A stretch of DNA of 6,134 bases from JBOFCS01 sp051646185 (GTDB lineage: Bacteria; Actinomycetota; Actinomycetes; Mycobacteriales; Mycobacteriaceae). Each line of letters starts with the position of its first letter. Within the stretch, counting starts at the first letter, position 1. The DNA lies in the NCBI GenBank assembly GCA_051646185.1, contig JBOFCS010000184.1, positions 1 to 6,134 of the forward strand. Reading direction: 5' to 3'. The notes under the pieces are model-generated. The model saw nothing but the letters and a program-made list of their open reading frames with translations. It made no database searches and was not told the DNA's origin. Shown here one piece after another: positions 5,311 through 6,134 of this stretch. Position numbers and translations under genes: made by a program.

Positions 5311-6134
5311 CTATCGAAATATCCCTGCAATACCTTCAAGAGCACCGCCGCTACCTGATGCAAACGGGTTATCATGAATCATGTACGTCCAAGTTGATGT
5401 TGGACGCTTAAGCCCAGATAGATTAATTCCCAAGCCTTCCTCAGCAATTGCTGCAGTTTCAAACGTTTGCACCGAACTCTCAATAGCATCGGCGGCCAAA
5501 GAAGTGAAGGAGTCAACTGCCAGCCGATGAAACTCATCTAACGGGTTCTGTCGACCTAATGCCCGCAGATGAATACTCTCTCGCACATCGGCCAAATACG
5601 CCAAATGTTCTGCCCAACCACGATCTAAGTGATACAGCATGATCAGCCGCGCCGCTTGCTCCAGATACTCCTCGCTGAAATTTTCAGAAAGCTTTGAGTA
5701 GCGTTCCGGCGCAAATTTTTTCATCTCAATTTTTGCTTGATCACTGAGCAAAATCGTGGAGCGGCGGCTACCAATAATATTGCGCTGCTGTGCCATTAGC
5801 TGATTATAACGCCAAGTATTGGCATGAACATCGAGCATAGCACCTTCAGAAACCCGTTGAGCGTGATCAAGCATCGCACCAATACGATCGTTGATGATTA
5901 ATCCATCATTGCCGGCTTCTTTTGGTAATTTTGAATCACCGAGGTACCCAGTTACTAAGCTATCCTCTAAACTGGAGAAAAACAGCGATGAACCCGGGTC
6001 ACCTTGGCGACCCGCGCGTCCCCGGAGTTGGTTGTCAAGCCGCTCGGTACTATGCCTGCCAGTTCCTACTACATGCAAACCACCAACGGCAACAACGGCT
6101 TCCCTGCTCTCTTCCCTCGAACCACCAAGACGAA
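5311..6134 (-). CDS. secA2: Accessory preprotein translocase ATPase SecA2, C-terminal part (5' end outside window)
   Basis: SecA2 is a cytosolic ATPase that, beside the housekeeping SecA1, drives export of a small subset of proteins through SecYEG in mycobacteria and corynebacteria. About 273 codons are visible; the frame stays open to the right edge, so the gene is cut there. A TTG at 6078 can be read as a start, but the codons before it (RLGGS...EAVVAVGGLHV) are normal SecA sequence, so it is internal. Helicase motif VI is complete near 6060-5990 (GTGRHSTERLDNQLRGRAGR, then QGDPGSS). The helical scaffold signature follows (LDRGWAEHL, then DVRESIHLRALGRQNPLDEF). The protein ends in DNPFASGSGGALEGIAGIFR, with no cysteine-rich SEC-C zinc domain, as expected for SecA2 rather than SecA1. 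It ends in TAG 75 bases before the phosphatidyltransferase gene. Family assignment is firm; the choice of SecA2 over SecA1 rests on the tail and neighbours. Confidence 0.95.
   Translation of the reverse strand, partial: RLGGSREESREAVVAVGGLHVVGTGRHSTERLDNQLRGRAGRQGDPGSSLFFSSLEDSLVTGYLGDSKLPKEAGNDGLIINDRIGAMLDHAQRVSEGAMLDVHANTWRYNQLMAQQRNIIGSRRSTILLSDQAKIEMKKFAPERYSKLSENFSEEYLEQAARLIMLYHLDRGWAEHLAYLADVRESIHLRALGRQNPLDEFHRLAVDSFTSLAADAIESSVQTFETAAIAEEGLGINLSGLKRPTSTWTYMIHDNPFASGSGGALEGIAGIFR

Noticed and set aside
6076..6078. TTG at 6078 as a true start of a short SecA fragment
   Set aside because: The frame continues open to the window edge with conserved SecA residues, so the gene is cut by the window rather than truncated.

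Overview
The window is a stretch of core chromosome from an actinobacterium of the Mycobacteriales (Corynebacteriales), most likely a Corynebacterium or close relative. The assignment rests on gene content and order. All eight genes lie on the minus strand, in transcription order: secA2 (3' part) - CDP-alcohol phosphatidyltransferase (pgsA2 type) - DUF881 - sbp - DUF881 - gcvH - odhI/garA - ftsR - DUF151 protein. This matches, as I recall it, the Mycobacterium tuberculosis order Rv1821 to Rv1829. As I recall, C. glutamicum keeps only secA2, odhI, ftsR and the genes after them, so this genome has the fuller, ancestral-looking version. Base composition looks close to 50% GC by eye, low for the order; this fits the low-GC corynebacteria but does not identify a species.

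Layout, in transcription order (right to left). 6134-5311: the C-terminal third of the accessory Sec ATPase SecA2, cut by the window edge. 5235-3402: a phospholipid synthase, a DUF881 membrane protein and the small basic membrane protein Sbp, joined by 4-base GTGA stop/start overlaps; the second DUF881 gene follows sbp after 3 bases (3398-2622). 2557-2153: gcvH after a 64-base gap. 1980-773: odhI/garA after a 172-base gap, overlapping ftsR by 4 bases. 723-214: a DUF151 (bifunctional-nuclease family) protein. 213-1: a gene-free leader or spacer with a dyad resembling a MerR-type operator and two hairpin-forming inverted repeats, probably the control region of a gene beyond the left edge.

The genes fall into two themes. 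One is the envelope and division: SecA2 export, phospholipid synthesis, the DUF881-Sbp-DUF881 trio (relatives of ylxW, ylxX and sbp beside ftsA in Bacillus) and FtsR, an activator of ftsZ in C. glutamicum. The other is central metabolism: GcvH is a lipoyl carrier, and OdhI/GarA is the phospho-switch that restrains the lipoyl-dependent 2-oxoglutarate dehydrogenase. I see no mobile element, CRISPR array, tRNA or rRNA, and no sign of a new system. The points most worth checking are the MerR-like dyad at 141-161 and the unexplained roles of the DUF881/Sbp and DUF151 proteins.
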